DNA of 47,611 bases from Candidatus Muproteobacteria bacterium RBG_16_65_34 (GTDB lineage Bacteria > Pseudomonadota > Gammaproteobacteria > Acidiferrobacterales > Sulfurifustaceae), in NCBI GenBank assembly GCA_001785115.1, contig MFSU01000102.1, forward strand, positions 1 through 47,611, read 5' to 3'. This document shows, piece by piece, positions 37,338 through 46,267 of the stretch. The notes beneath the pieces are model-generated. The model did no database searches, was not told the DNA's origin, and was given only the letters and a program-made list of their open reading frames with translations. A program made the position numbers and the translations under genes. Within the stretch, counting starts at the first letter, position 1, and each line of letters opens with the position of its first letter.

Positions 37338-37380
37338 ATTTTCCTCACGGACCGTCCGCCGATTGTCACCGACACCGCGG

Positions 37381-37409
37381 TTATCTCGGCGCGCGGCGCA
37401 TGGTACACT
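37381..37409 (+). promoter_or_regulatory. probable promoter of the SRP RNA gene
   Basis: TTATCT (37381-37386), 17-nt spacer, TACACT (37404-37409). The start near 37416 would give an 85-nt leader before the mature RNA. Confidence 0.5.
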
Positions 37410-37500
37410 GTGCGTCCCTGGCAGGTGGTTGAAAAGCAGCCTTCCAGCCGTGCCGGAACGGGTGCGGCTCGAACGGCGGGAAACCGAGTACGACAGATTA

Positions 37501-37615
37501 TGGCGGTGAGGGCCGGTCCCCTCGGCGGCGAAGGCTTGTGAACCCGGTCAGGTCCGGAAGGAAGCAGCCGCAGCAGGCGATTCGGGTGCCGGGGTGCGTC
37601 CGGCTCGAGCCGCCA
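37501..37615 (+). ncRNA. ffs: signal recognition particle RNA (4.5S)
   Basis: Contains the diagnostic Ffh-binding hairpin GGTCAGGTCCGGAAGGAAGC followed by AGCC and a pairing 3' strand (GGTGCCGGGGTGCGTCC). Ends can be closed by TGGCGG/CCGCCA. Partner of Ffh/FtsY in co-translational membrane targeting. Upstream of dnaX, as in several gammaproteobacteria. Ends are approximate. Confidence 0.9.
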
Positions 37616-37628
37616 CCCGACTAGAACC

Positions 37629-37745
37629 TGTTTCAAAATACTTTAAACGCGGATGAACGCAGATTTATTCTTAGGGATGAGCGCAGATATACGAAGAATT
37701 CGTGTGAATCCGCGTTCATCTGCGTTTCAGGTGTTTTTGAGATAG
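37629..37745. repeat. inverted short-tandem-word element, word ACGCAGATGA
   Basis: Left part AAACGCGGATGAACGCAGAT and right part ATCCGCGTTCATCTGCGTTT pair at 18 of 20 core positions; pairing extends outward (TCAAAA against TTTTTGA). Between SRP RNA and dnaX. Same word as the guaB-guaA element. Confidence 0.8.
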
Positions 37746-37788
37746 TTTCTGGGGCCTGAGTCCATCGCATTAACATGGCATACCGGCA

Positions 37789-39375
37789 GTGAGCTACCTG
37801 GTTCTTGCGCGCAAGTGGCGCCCGCGCAGCTTTGCGGAGCTGGTAGGCCAGGAGCACGTGGTCAAGCCGCTGGTGAACGCCCTCGACCACAACCGCCTGC
37901 ACCATGCCTTTCTCTTCACCGGCACGCGTGGCGTCGGCAAGACCACCATCGCCCGCATCCTCGCCAAATCGCTCAACTGCGAGACCGGCGTCAGCTCCAA
38001 GCCCTGCGGCACCTGCGCGGCGTGTGTGGAGGTGGACGAGGGCCGGTTCGTCGATCTCATCGAGGTGGATGCCGCCTCGCGCACCAAGGTGGATGACACG
38101 CGCGAGCTTTTGGACAACGTGCAGTACGCGCCGACGCGCGGGCGCTACAAGGTGTATCTCATCGACGAGGTGCACATGCTCTCCGGGCATAGCTTCAACG
38201 CGCTCCTGAAGACCCTCGAGGAGCCGCCGCCGCATGTCAAATTCCTGCTCGCGACCACCGACCCGCAGAAGCTGCCGGTCACGGTGCTGTCGCGCTGCCT
38301 GCAATTCAACTTGAAGCGTCTTTCCGCCGAGCTGATCGCCGGGCAGTTGCAGAAGATCCTGGACGCGGAGGGCATTTCTTATGACGCCGCCTCGACCCGC
38401 CTGCTCGCGCATGCGGCCGACGGCAGCATGCGCGACGGCCTGAGTCTCCTGGATCAGGCCATCGCCTACGGCGGCGGCAAGGTCGCCGAGGGCGAGGTGC
38501 GCGTCATGCTCGGCACGATCGACCAGGACGCGGTGGACCGGCTGCTGCGCGGGTTGGCGGCGGGGGACGCGCGGGCGTTGCTCGCTACTGTGGCCGATGT
38601 CGTGGAGCATGGAGCGGACTGCGCGGGGTTGCTGGAGGAGCTGCTGCGCGCGCTGCATCGCATCGCGCTCGCGCAGGCGGACGCGGCGCTTGCCGGCGAG
38701 GCGGACGATGCGCGGCTCAGCGCGCACGCGCAGGCGCTCGCGCCCGAGGACGTGCAGCTCTTCTATCAGATCGGGCTCATCGGGCGGCGCGATCTCGCGT
38801 TCGCCCCCGACCCGCGCGTGGGCGTGGAGATGACGCTGCTGCGCATGCTGGCGTTTCGCCCCGTGGAGGGCGGCGCGCTGGGCGCGCAGCCTGTACCGCC
38901 CGCGAGCCGGGTCGCCGAACCGGCCCCCGTGCAGGCGACCGCGGCGCCGCGTCCGGCGCCTTTGGCGGTCGCGGAGCCGGGCGTGGCCGCGGCGAGCGCG
39001 GATAACTGGAGTGAGATCCTGGGGAGCCTCAAGTTCGGCGGACTGGTGCGGGAGCTGGCGCTGCATACGACGCTCGAGGCGCGCAACGGATCGTCGTTCA
39101 ATTTGATATTGGACGAGGCCTGCGCGCAGTTGCTCAGCAAGGAGCGCGAGGCGGAGCTCAAAAAGGCGCTGGAAGTCCGTTTCGGCGGCCCGCTCAGGCT
39201 CAGTATTCGCCTGGGGAAGCCGACGGCCGAAACCCCGGCCAAAGAGCGCGCGCGGGTGCAGGACGAGCGCCAGCAGGCGGCGGTGCAGTCCATCCAGAGC
39301 GATCCGAACGTGCGCGCATTGCAGGAAACCTTCAACGCCCGGGTTAACCCGGGCTCCATTCGACCCAAGACGTGA
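37789..39375 (+). CDS. dnaX: DNA polymerase III subunit tau/gamma
   Basis: Clamp-loader ATPase, 528 aa from a GTG start. AAA+ core: P-loop [20 protein letters not shown], zinc-binding cysteines ([16 protein letters not shown]), Walker B LIDEVHML, sensor 1 [10 protein letters not shown]. After a Pro/Ala linker (~370-405) a tau C-terminal domain follows. No A-AAA-AAG slippery site was found; only CAAAAAG at about 39162. Separate frameshift-made gamma is therefore not evident. ybaB follows immediately. Confidence 0.96.
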   Translation: MSYLVLARKWRPRSFAELVGQEHVVKPLVNALDHNRLHHAFLFTGTRGVGKTTIARILAKSLNCETGVSSKPCGTCAACVEVDEGRFVDLIEVDAASRTKVDDTRELLDNVQYAPTRGRYKVYLIDEVHMLSGHSFNALLKTLEEPPPHVKFLLATTDPQKLPVTVLSRCLQFNLKRLSAELIAGQLQKILDAEGISYDAASTRLLAHAADGSMRDGLSLLDQAIAYGGGKVAEGEVRVMLGTIDQDAVDRLLRGLAAGDARALLATVADVVEHGADCAGLLEELLRALHRIALAQADAALAGEADDARLSAHAQALAPEDVQLFYQIGLIGRRDLAFAPDPRVGVEMTLLRMLAFRPVEGGALGAQPVPPASRVAEPAPVQATAAPRPAPLAVAEPGVAAASADNWSEILGSLKFGGLVRELALHTTLEARNGSSFNLILDEACAQLLSKEREAELKKALEVRFGGPLRLSIRLGKPTAETPAKERARVQDERQQAAVQSIQSDPNVRALQETFNARVNPGSIRPKT

Positions 39376-39383
39376 GGACGGAC

Positions 39384-39704
39384 ATGAAAGGCGGACTCGG
39401 CGGTATTCTCAAACAGGCCCAGGCGATGCAGGAGAACCTGAAGCGCGCCCAGGAGGAGCTGGCGAGCATCGAAGTGACGGGCAACGCGGGCGGCGGGCTC
39501 GTGAGCGTCGTCATGACCTGCCGCCACGACGTGAAGTCGGTGAAGCTCGACCCGGGCCTGCTCAAGGAGGACCAGGAGGTGATCGAGGACCTCGTGGCAG
39601 CGGCGATGAACGACGCCGTGCGCAAGGCGGAGAAGGCGACACAGGAAAAAATGTCGGGCCTTACTTCCGGGTTGAACATCCCCGGGCTGAATTTGCCTTT
39701 TTGA
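39384..39704 (+). CDS. ybaB: nucleoid-associated protein YbaB/EbfC
   Basis: Small dimeric DNA-binding protein, 106 aa from ATG 39384 (GAGG upstream; the track uses GTG 39372). Typical [26 protein letters not shown] and C-terminal [11 protein letters not shown]. In the conserved dnaX-ybaB-recR cluster. Confidence 0.96.
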   Translation: MKGGLGGILKQAQAMQENLKRAQEELASIEVTGNAGGGLVSVVMTCRHDVKSVKLDPGLLKEDQEVIEDLVAAAMNDAVRKAEKATQEKMSGLTSGLNIPGLNLPF

Positions 39705-39719
39705 TGAAGGCAAAAACAA

Positions 39720-39879
39720 TAGACAGGATTAACAGGATTTCTCAGGATTAACAGGATTAAACCTAGAAATGGTATTTGAACCGCCAAGGACGCCAAGATC
39801 GCCAAGAAAATCAAAACGCCAAGTAAGAATTTTCTTTTCTAATCCTGTAAATCCTGCGAAATCCTGTTAATCCTATCCA
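39720..39879. repeat. inverted short-tandem-word element, word ACAGGATTA, with nested CGCCAAG words
   Basis: Arms 39720-39759 and 39840-39879 (TAGACAGGATTAACAGGATT type) pair at about 36 of 40 positions. The loop holds a second tandem word, CGCCAAG (39782-39822). It separates ybaB from recR, normally adjacent genes. Confidence 0.85.
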
Positions 39880-39892
39880 TTTTGGTCTTGTT

Positions 39893-40489
39893 ATGAACGA
39901 TACCACCGCCCTCGAGGCGCTGAAGCAGGCGCTGCGCAAGCTCCCCGGCGTGGGGCCGAAGAGCGCGAGCCGCATGGCGTTTCATCTGCTCGAGCGCGAT
40001 CGCGAGGGCGCGCGCGCGATCGCGCAGGCGCTCACGAACGCCCTGGCGCGCGTCGTCCACTGTCGGCGCTGCAACAACTTGAGCGAATCGGAGCTGTGCG
40101 CCATTTGCGCCTCGGCGCGGCGCGACCCCGCGCTGCTGTGTGTGGTGGAATCGCCCGCGGATCTTCTGTCGCTCGAGCAGTCCGGCGCCTACAACGGGCG
40201 GTATTTCGTGCTGATGGGGCGGCTCTCGCCGCTCGATGGCGTCGGCCCCGAGGACATCGGTATCCCGCGGCTTGCGGCGCTGCTCGAGGAAGGGACCGTC
40301 AAGGAAGTGGTTCTGGCCACCAACCTCACCGTGGAGGGCGAGGCCACCGCGCATTACATCGGCGAGCTGGTGCGCGCCCGCGGCATCCGCGTCACGCGCA
40401 TCGCCTACGGCGTGCCGGTGGGCGGGGAGCTCGAGTACACCGACCGCAACACGCTGGCGCGGGCGCTGGCCGGGCGGCGGGAGGCATAA
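39893..40489 (+). CDS. recR: recombination mediator RecR
   Basis: RecFOR-pathway protein loading RecA on gapped DNA, 198 aa. Helix-hairpin-helix ([20 protein letters not shown]), four-cysteine zinc finger [16 protein letters not shown], Toprim domain ([14 protein letters not shown]), C-terminal [17 protein letters not shown]. Canonical length. Confidence 0.96.
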   Translation: MNDTTALEALKQALRKLPGVGPKSASRMAFHLLERDREGARAIAQALTNALARVVHCRRCNNLSESELCAICASARRDPALLCVVESPADLLSLEQSGAYNGRYFVLMGRLSPLDGVGPEDIGIPRLAALLEEGTVKEVVLATNLTVEGEATAHYIGELVRARGIRVTRIAYGVPVGGELEYTDRNTLARALAGRREA

Positions 40490-40493
40490 ATAC

Positions 40494-40545
40494 AAGCTAC
40501 CAGCTATCAGCGGTCAGCTATCGGCTAAAAGCTAAGAAAGCCCCG
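40494..40545. repeat. single-arm short-tandem-word element, word CAGCTATC
   Basis: AGCTACCAGCTATCAGCGGT and following copies of CAGCTATC/CGGCTAAAAGCTA directly after recR; no complementary arm. Confidence 0.6.
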
Positions 40546-40560
40546 ATTAAATGAGTTTTT

Positions 40561-40645
40561 GACGCGGAGGCGCGGAGGCGCGGAGCGCAGAGATTCTTTT
40601 GTTTATTATCCGTGAGTTTTCTCCGCGTCTCTGCGCCTCTGCGTC
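40561..40645. repeat. inverted short-tandem-word element, word GCGCGGAG
   Basis: Arms 40561-40585 and 40621-40645 (GACGCGGAGGCGCGGAGGCG type) pair at 22 of 25 positions. Between the recR 3' side and convergent phhB. Confidence 0.85.
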
Positions 40646-40685
40646 GAATAATCATAATAAATCAGACCTTCCCTAAAGGCTTTTC

Positions 40686-41021
40686 TCATTCGCCCAGCAG
40701 CGCGTTGATCTTGGCGGCGCAGATGAAGTCGTTTTCCGAGAGTCCCTTGACGGCGTGCGTGGTGAGCCGCACGATGCAGCGGCTGTAGCCGACCTCGAGA
40801 TCGGGGTGATGGTCCTCGCGGTGGGCGATCCAGGCAGCCGCGTTCACGAACGCCATGGTCTCGTAGTAGTTCTTGAACTTGAACGTGCGGGCGATGCCGG
40901 TGGCGGTGTCGTTGAGCGTCCAGCCGGGCACCTGCGCGAGCAGCGCCTCGGCCGCGGGGCGCGCGAGCGGCGGTGTTCCAGCCTCGCAGGGTTTACAGGA
41001 TTTTTGCGTGAGATCCGACAT
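40686..41021 (-). CDS. phhB: pterin-4a-carbinolamine dehydratase
   Basis: Dehydratase of the PCD/DCoH family, which recycles 4a-hydroxytetrahydropterin; in many bacteria without phenylalanine hydroxylase its physiological role is unclear. 111 aa from MSDLTQKSCKPCEAG, with catalytic EDHHPDLEVGY and the RLTTHAVKGLSENDF C-terminal motif. Starts 2 nt after the upstream cytochrome gene. Confidence 0.92.
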   Translation of the reverse strand: MSDLTQKSCKPCEAGTPPLARPAAEALLAQVPGWTLNDTATGIARTFKFKNYYETMAFVNAAAWIAHREDHHPDLEVGYSRCIVRLTTHAVKGLSENDFICAAKINALLGE

Positions 41022-41023
41022 CG

Positions 41024-41311
41024 CTACTTGAACCGGTAATAGGTGTCGTTCAGGTATTTCACCACGTCGCGCACCTCGTCGTTGGACAGGCTCTGCGGCA
41101 ACTGGTGGCTGCACATGGAGAGCTGTTCCTTCAGCGCCTCAAGCGACCCGATCCGGCGATCCGCGCGCGTGTAGACGCCCGGGTTGTGGCAGGCGAGGCA
41201 GTTCGCCTCGTGCAGTTTCTTGCCGTGCGCGGCGTCGCCCGGGAGCACGGCAGCCGGGATGGCGGTGGGAAGAAGCGACAGCGTCGACAGGACGAGAAGA
41301 CGTTTGATCAT
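41024..41311 (-). CDS. small periplasmic monohaem cytochrome c
   Basis: 95 aa. Signal peptide MIKRLLVLSTLSLLPTAIPA, single haem site CLACH (38-42); the distal methionine is probably in QLSMCSHQL. Ends VVKYLNDTYYRFK, like small class I c-type cytochromes. Likely an electron shuttle; partner unknown, though nirK elsewhere in the window needs a donor. Lies between the M48 protease and the pterin dehydratase on the same strand. The large track ORF covering it is in another frame. Confidence 0.9.
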   Translation of the reverse strand: MIKRLLVLSTLSLLPTAIPAAVLPGDAAHGKKLHEANCLACHNPGVYTRADRRIGSLEALKEQLSMCSHQLPQSLSNDEVRDVVKYLNDTYYRFK

Positions 41312-41334
41312 GGCGGACTCCTTCGAATATAAGG

Positions 41335-42576
41335 TCATAGTTTTCCGAGCAGGCGTGCGATCCGCCGGGCGGCCGGCGGGTGCGAGTCGTAGAACGCCGA
41401 GTGCAGGGGATCGGGCGTGAGCGTGCTGGCGTTCTCCTTGTAGAGTTTGACCAGCGCGTTCACCAGCGCCCGCGCCGAGGTCTCTTCGGCGGCGAAGCCG
41501 TCGGCCTCGTATTCGTGCCGGCGCGATCCCCAGGCGAGCAGCGGTTGCAGGAAAAACGAGAATACCGGACCGACCAGCAGAAACAGCATGAGCGCCGCAT
41601 GCGCGGACGGATGCGCGACGCCGAGACCCCGATAGAACCAGTCCTGTGTCATGAGCCAACCGAGCGCCGCGAGCCCCGCGAAGCTCATGGCGAAAAGCAG
41701 CGCCATGCGTTTGAGGACATGGCTCAGCTTGAAATGGCCGAGCTCGTGCGCGAGCACCGCCTCGATCTCGCGCACGCTCAGGGTCTTCAGGAGGCTGTCG
41801 AAGAACACGATGCGCTTGGCGCGCCCGAGGCCCGAGAAATAGGCGTTGCCGTGGGTCGTGCGCCGGGAGCTGTCGATGACGAAAACGCCGCGGCTCCGAA
41901 AGCCGGTGCGCTTGAGCAGCGCATGGATGCGCCGGCGGATGTCGCCCTGTTTGAGCGGCGTGAAGCGGTGGAACAGCGGGGCGATGAGCGTGGGGTAGGC
42001 CCAGATCATAAACAGGCTGAATCCGACCCAGAGCAGCCAGGCGTAGAACCACCACAGCGTCCCCGTCTCCTGCATGACCCAGAGCACCGCCGCGGCGACC
42101 GGAATGCCGAGCAGCATCATGAGTACGGTTTTCTTGAGGAGATCGGCGACAAATAGCGCCGGCGTGACTCGGTTGAAGCCAAAGCGGCTCTCCAGTACGA
42201 AGGTCTGATACACGGCGGTCGGAAGCTCGATGAGCGCCATGATGACAAAGACGCTGACGAGAAACCCCGTGCCGGTCGCAAGCTCGCCGAGCCCCGATGC
42301 GCGCCAGAGGCGGTCGAGCCATTCGAGCCCGCCCCCGAGCGTCCAGGCGAGCAGCAGCGCCGCGGCCAGGACGTCCTCAACCGCCCCGAAGCGGGTGCGG
42401 GCGACGGTGTAGTCAGCGGCCTTGCGGTGCGCCTTGAGCGGCACCTTGCCGCGAAATGCGGCGGGCACGGCGCCGCGGTGCGCGGCAATGTAGCGGGCGT
42501 GCCGGCGCGCGAGCCAGAGCTGTGCCAGCAGCATCACGGCAAGCAGGGTGAGGAAGATCGTAGTGAACGTATTCAT
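41335..42576 (-). CDS. M48 family membrane metallopeptidase (Ste24/CAAX protease 1-like)
   Basis: Integral membrane zinc protease, 413 aa, with several hydrophobic segments (start, about 95-120, 150-205, 290-345). Zinc motif HELGH in VLAHELGHFKLSH and the downstream glutamate in RRHEYEADGFA. The N-terminal region matches the Ste24-type extension. Its bacterial role is probably membrane protein quality control. Divergent from orn with only 60 nt between. Confidence 0.92.
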   Translation of the reverse strand: MNTFTTIFLTLLAVMLLAQLWLARRHARYIAAHRGAVPAAFRGKVPLKAHRKAADYTVARTRFGAVEDVLAAALLLAWTLGGGLEWLDRLWRASGLGELATGTGFLVSVFVIMALIELPTAVYQTFVLESRFGFNRVTPALFVADLLKKTVLMMLLGIPVAAAVLWVMQETGTLWWFYAWLLWVGFSLFMIWAYPTLIAPLFHRFTPLKQGDIRRRIHALLKRTGFRSRGVFVIDSSRRTTHGNAYFSGLGRAKRIVFFDSLLKTLSVREIEAVLAHELGHFKLSHVLKRMALLFAMSFAGLAALGWLMTQDWFYRGLGVAHPSAHAALMLFLLVGPVFSFFLQPLLAWGSRRHEYEADGFAAEETSARALVNALVKLYKENASTLTPDPLHSAFYDSHPPAARRIARLLGKL

Positions 42577-42636
42577 AGACCCAGAATGCTATCATCGTAC
42601 TCTGTCGCCTTCGTCAATTAAAACGGGAGATGAGGT

Positions 42637-43200
42637 ATGTCGCAAGCGCCCGACGCGGGGCCGTCCAGCAACGGCCTGATCTGGATAGACCTGGAAATGA
42701 CAGGGTTGAATCCGGACGCCGATCGCATCATCGAGATCGCCACCATCGTCACCGACGGCGAGCTCAATCTCATCGCCGAGGGACCGGTGCTCGCGGTGCA
42801 TCAAGCGGAATCGGTGCTCTCCGGCATGGACGACTGGAACCGGCGCACCCACGGCACGACCGGGCTGATCGAGCGGGTGCGCCAGTCGACGCTCAGCGAA
42901 GCGGACGCGGAGGGGCGCACGCTCGAATTCCTTCAGAAATACGTGCCCAAGAACAAATCCCCCATGTGCGGCAACAGTATCTGCCAGGACCGGCGGTTCC
43001 TCGCGCGCCACATGCCGCAGTTCGAAGCCTGGTTTCACTACCGCAACCTCGACGTGAGCTCGATCAAGGAACTCGTGGCGCGCTGGAAGCCACAGATCGT
43101 GAACGGTTTTCAGAAGAAGAATACCCACAAGGCGCTCGATGACATCCGCGAATCGATCGAGGAGCTGAAGTATTACCGCGAGCACTTCTTCGTGAAGTAA
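42637..43200 (+). CDS. orn: oligoribonuclease
   Basis: DEDDh 3'-5' exonuclease degrading dinucleotides, including pGpG from c-di-GMP breakdown, 187 aa. Exo motifs [19 protein letters not shown] and [13 protein letters not shown], with histidine in NTHKALDD. It completes c-di-GMP turnover with the two GGDEF/EAL proteins in the window. Confidence 0.97.
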   Translation: MSQAPDAGPSSNGLIWIDLEMTGLNPDADRIIEIATIVTDGELNLIAEGPVLAVHQAESVLSGMDDWNRRTHGTTGLIERVRQSTLSEADAEGRTLEFLQKYVPKNKSPMCGNSICQDRRFLARHMPQFEAWFHYRNLDVSSIKELVARWKPQIVNGFQKKNTHKALDDIRESIEELKYYREHFFVK

Positions 43201-43386
43201 GAATTTCTCACCGCAGAGAGCGCAGAGGGCGCAGAGAAAACCAAGAAAAAAGATAGACAGGATTTACAGGATTAACAGGATTAGTTCAAAAACAAAACCG
43301 CTGCTGTCCGGTTGATCTAGAGACAAAACCCAAGAAATTCTGAACTGTTCTGGTTTAATCCTGTAAATCCTGTTAATCCTGTCTAT
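43201..43386. repeat. compound element: CGCAGAG word run plus inverted ACAGGATTA element
   Basis: 43212-43237 is a single run of CGCAGAG words. 43253-43283 and 43356-43386 pair at 29 of 31 positions with the ATAGACAGGATT word shared with the ybaB-recR element. The loop has GTTCA/TGAAC. Between orn and the convergent EAL gene. Confidence 0.85.
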
Positions 43387-43394
43387 TCCCTTCT

Positions 43395-46190
43395 TTAAGA
43401 GGTCGCGCCTTGGCGCGCGTCGGTGTCCTCCCAGCCGGCGTTCGCGAGCCAGCGGAGCAGTTCGCCTTCGGCGAGCGGCTGGCAGATGCAGGGTCCCTGC
43501 GCCTGATCGCATCCGAGCAGGGCGAGCGCCTTGAGCATTTCCTCGCTCTCCACGCCTTCCGCCATTACCTTGAGCCCGAGCCTGCGCGCGAGCAGTACGG
43601 TGGCGCGCACGATCTCGGCGTCGCCATCGTCGCGCATCATGTTCGCAACGAACAACCTGTCGAGCTTGATCTTGTCGACCGGCAACTGCTTCAGGCAGCT
43701 CAGCGACGCATAGCCGGCGCCGAAGTCATCGATCACGAGCGTCAGCTTCATGGCGTGCAGTCGTCCGAGAATTTCCGCGGCGCGCGCGGGGTCGGATGTG
43801 ACGGCGCTTTCCGTGATCTCAAGCTCGAGGCTCTCGGGGGGGATCCCGGTCTTGTCGAGCAGGGCGGCGATGCGCTCGGGCAGGCGGCGGTCGTGCAGGC
43901 TGCCGGCGGAGAGATTCACGGCCGCCGTGAGCGGGCGGCCCTGGCGCCGCCAGGCGGCGACGCGGCTCGCGGTCTGTTCCAGAACCCACAGGGCCGGAAT
44001 GCCGACAAGCCCCATGTGCTCGGCGCGCGGTATGAAGGCTTCCGGGCCGAGCAGCCCGTGCTGGGGATGCCGCCAGCGCACCAGCGCCTCCACGCCCGAA
44101 ACGAATCCGGTGCGCAGGTTCATGATCGGCTGATAGTGGAGCAGCAACTCATCGCGCTCGACGGCTTGGCGCAATTCGGCGTCGAAGGCGGAGTAACGCT
44201 GGCTGCCCTGGCCGGGGTCGAGGTCGTAGACCGCGTAGCCGCTGCTTTGCTGGCGCGCGCGATAGAGCGCCATTTCTGCGTGCTGGACCAGGATCACGGG
44301 ATCCTCGCCGTGTTCCGGGAAGAAGGCGAAGCCCAGGCTCGCCTGGATCGGAACCGATTGCCCTCCAAGCTCGAACGGCGGCTCGAGCGCCCTGGCGATG
44401 TCGTGCGCCAGCCGCGGGAGGAGCAACGCGCCCTTGTCCGGCAAGATCAGAAAAAAGGAATCGCCCCCGGAACGCGCCACGGTATGGGTCTCCGGGCGGT
44501 CGTGCGCGAGACGCGCGGCCACCTGCTGCAGGATCAGATCGCCGCTCGGATGCCCGAAGGCCTCGTTGATCTTCGTGAAATTCTCGAGATCCAGCATCGC
44601 CACGGCCACCGGGCCGTTGTCCCGGCGGGCGCTCATGATCGCCTGGTTGAGGCGCTCGTAGAGCAGGGTGCGGTTCGGCAGCCCGGTGAGCACATCGTGC
44701 AGGGCCATGCGGGCGAGCGCGGCCTCCTGGAGCTTGCGCTCCGTGATGTCGGTCATGGAGCCGGACATGCGCAGCGCCACGCGCGTCCCCGCGCCCTCCG
44801 GCGCCGGCGCCCACAGCGCCTTGCCGCGCATCTGCGCCCACACGGCGTCGCCGTCTTTGGCGAGCATGCGGTGTTCCACCGCGAACTGCTCGCCGTGCCC
44901 CTTGAGGTAATCGTCCAGCAGGGCGAGCACCCGTTCGCGGTCGTCGGGGTGGATGCGGCTACGCCAGGTCTCGATGGAGTCCTCGAGCGGCTCGTCCGCG
45001 CGGTAGCCGAGCAGCTCCTTCCAGCGCGGCGAGAAGTAGGCCGTCCCGGCGCGAATATCCCAGTCCCAGATACCGTCGTGCGTGCCGCCGACGGCGAGCG
45101 CGAAGCGCTCTTCGCTCACGCGGCGCGCGCCCTCGGCCCGGCGCGCGCGCCGCATCTGCACGGTCGCCGCGCCGCCGGCCGCCGCCAGCGCGGCGGCGAA
45201 AAGGACTAGGGCGTAGATGATGCGCATCTTCCGCCCGAGATCGGCGGCGGCCCGGCGTGCCTTCAGGCCCTCGTCCAGGTGCGCGACCGGCGTGAACAGC
45301 GGCACGCCGAATTTCCGGTCGCCATAGCGTCCGATCAGCGCCTGGGCCTCCTCGGAGACGAGGTAATCGAGAAACAGTTCGGCCTGCTCCTGCTGCGCGC
45401 CGGGGACACGCGCGGCGCTCACCACGATCGCGCTGTAGGTGTTGCGCAGCGCCGGGTGGTCGCGAAACAGCGGAACGATTTGCTGTCCGACCGTATCGCG
45501 GTTAGCGAGATAGTTGCCCATGTCGAGAAGGGTGTAGGCCCCGAACTGCGCCGCCTGTTGCAGCGTGGCGGCCGCGCTCGTGCCGGTGTTCTCGAAGCCG
45601 ATCCAGCCGGGGGTGACACCGGCGAGATCGAAGAGTTCCATCAGCTTCTTATACGTGCCGGATTGCGGCGCGGGCGCAAGAAACGAAACCTCCTTCTCCG
45701 CCAGCGTACGTATGACCTTGGCGAAATCGCCTTGGCGCGCGAGCCCGAGCTGATCCTTCGCCGGCCCGAAGAGGGCGAACTGGTCGTACAGGATCTCCGT
45801 GTGCAGCAGCCCGTAGCCTTCCGCCACGAACATCTTCTCGCTCGGCGGATGGTGCGTGACGATGAGGTCGGCGTGTCCCCGGCGCGCTTCCTCCAGCACC
45901 GCGAGCGCCCCGTGGCTTCGGATCTCGATCGGCACCCCGGGATGGCGCGCCTCGAACTCGCGCGCCAGATCATCGAGCAGGCCGGTTTCAACGAGACTGG
46001 CGGCCACGACGATCCGCAGCGCCGGGGGGCGCTCCGCGGCCGGCGCCACGCCCGCCGCGGCGATCGTTGCACCGAGCAGCGCGCCCAGCACGCAACACCA
46101 GCGGGTGCAGCGTCCGCTCCACGGCGCTTCAAAAACGCGCCGAGCGCGAGCGCGTAAGCTGCGTACGATTCTGCGCATGAACCTCTTCAT
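43395..46190 (-). CDS. c-di-GMP phosphodiesterase with TupA-like periplasmic sensor, PAS, degenerate GGDEF and EAL
   Basis: 931 aa. Signal/anchor (~25-50), then a periplasmic-binding domain (55-310) resembling tungstate-binding TupA (VVAASLVETGLLDDLAREFE ... HHPPSEKMFVAEGYGLL). A transmembrane helix (~325-345) and a PAS domain (WDWDIRAGTAYFSPRWKELLG) follow. The GGDEF domain has its site changed to SGGDSF, so it is probably inactive as a cyclase. The C-terminal EAL domain retains EALVRW, the ITES glutamate, DDFGAGYASL, KLD and AEGVES, so phosphodiesterase activity is likely. It may lower c-di-GMP in response to an oxyanion; the ligand is inference. Confidence 0.9.
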   Translation of the reverse strand: MKRFMRRIVRSLRARARRVFEAPWSGRCTRWCCVLGALLGATIAAAGVAPAAERPPALRIVVAASLVETGLLDDLAREFEARHPGVPIEIRSHGALAVLEEARRGHADLIVTHHPPSEKMFVAEGYGLLHTEILYDQFALFGPAKDQLGLARQGDFAKVIRTLAEKEVSFLAPAPQSGTYKKLMELFDLAGVTPGWIGFENTGTSAAATLQQAAQFGAYTLLDMGNYLANRDTVGQQIVPLFRDHPALRNTYSAIVVSAARVPGAQQEQAELFLDYLVSEEAQALIGRYGDRKFGVPLFTPVAHLDEGLKARRAAADLGRKMRIIYALVLFAAALAAAGGAATVQMRRARRAEGARRVSEERFALAVGGTHDGIWDWDIRAGTAYFSPRWKELLGYRADEPLEDSIETWRSRIHPDDRERVLALLDDYLKGHGEQFAVEHRMLAKDGDAVWAQMRGKALWAPAPEGAGTRVALRMSGSMTDITERKLQEAALARMALHDVLTGLPNRTLLYERLNQAIMSARRDNGPVAVAMLDLENFTKINEAFGHPSGDLILQQVAARLAHDRPETHTVARSGGDSFFLILPDKGALLLPRLAHDIARALEPPFELGGQSVPIQASLGFAFFPEHGEDPVILVQHAEMALYRARQQSSGYAVYDLDPGQGSQRYSAFDAELRQAVERDELLLHYQPIMNLRTGFVSGVEALVRWRHPQHGLLGPEAFIPRAEHMGLVGIPALWVLEQTASRVAAWRRQGRPLTAAVNLSAGSLHDRRLPERIAALLDKTGIPPESLELEITESAVTSDPARAAEILGRLHAMKLTLVIDDFGAGYASLSCLKQLPVDKIKLDRLFVANMMRDDGDAEIVRATVLLARRLGLKVMAEGVESEEMLKALALLGCDQAQGPCICQPLAEGELLRWLANAGWEDTDARQGATS

Positions 46191-46267
46191 GATTTGATGC
46201 GGATGGCGGCCCCCGCGACCGGCCCCGCGCTATGGGGTTTTTTCCCGTAACGCCAGTGAGTTTCAGT

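Noticed and set aside
39150-39175. Programmed frameshift in dnaX
   Set aside because: Only CAAAAAG is present, not A-AAA-AAG, and I saw no clear stem and stop arrangement.
43410-45209. 599-aa plus-strand ORF opposite the EAL protein
   Set aside because: Antisense shadow; the minus strand encodes recognisable PAS, GGDEF and EAL domains.
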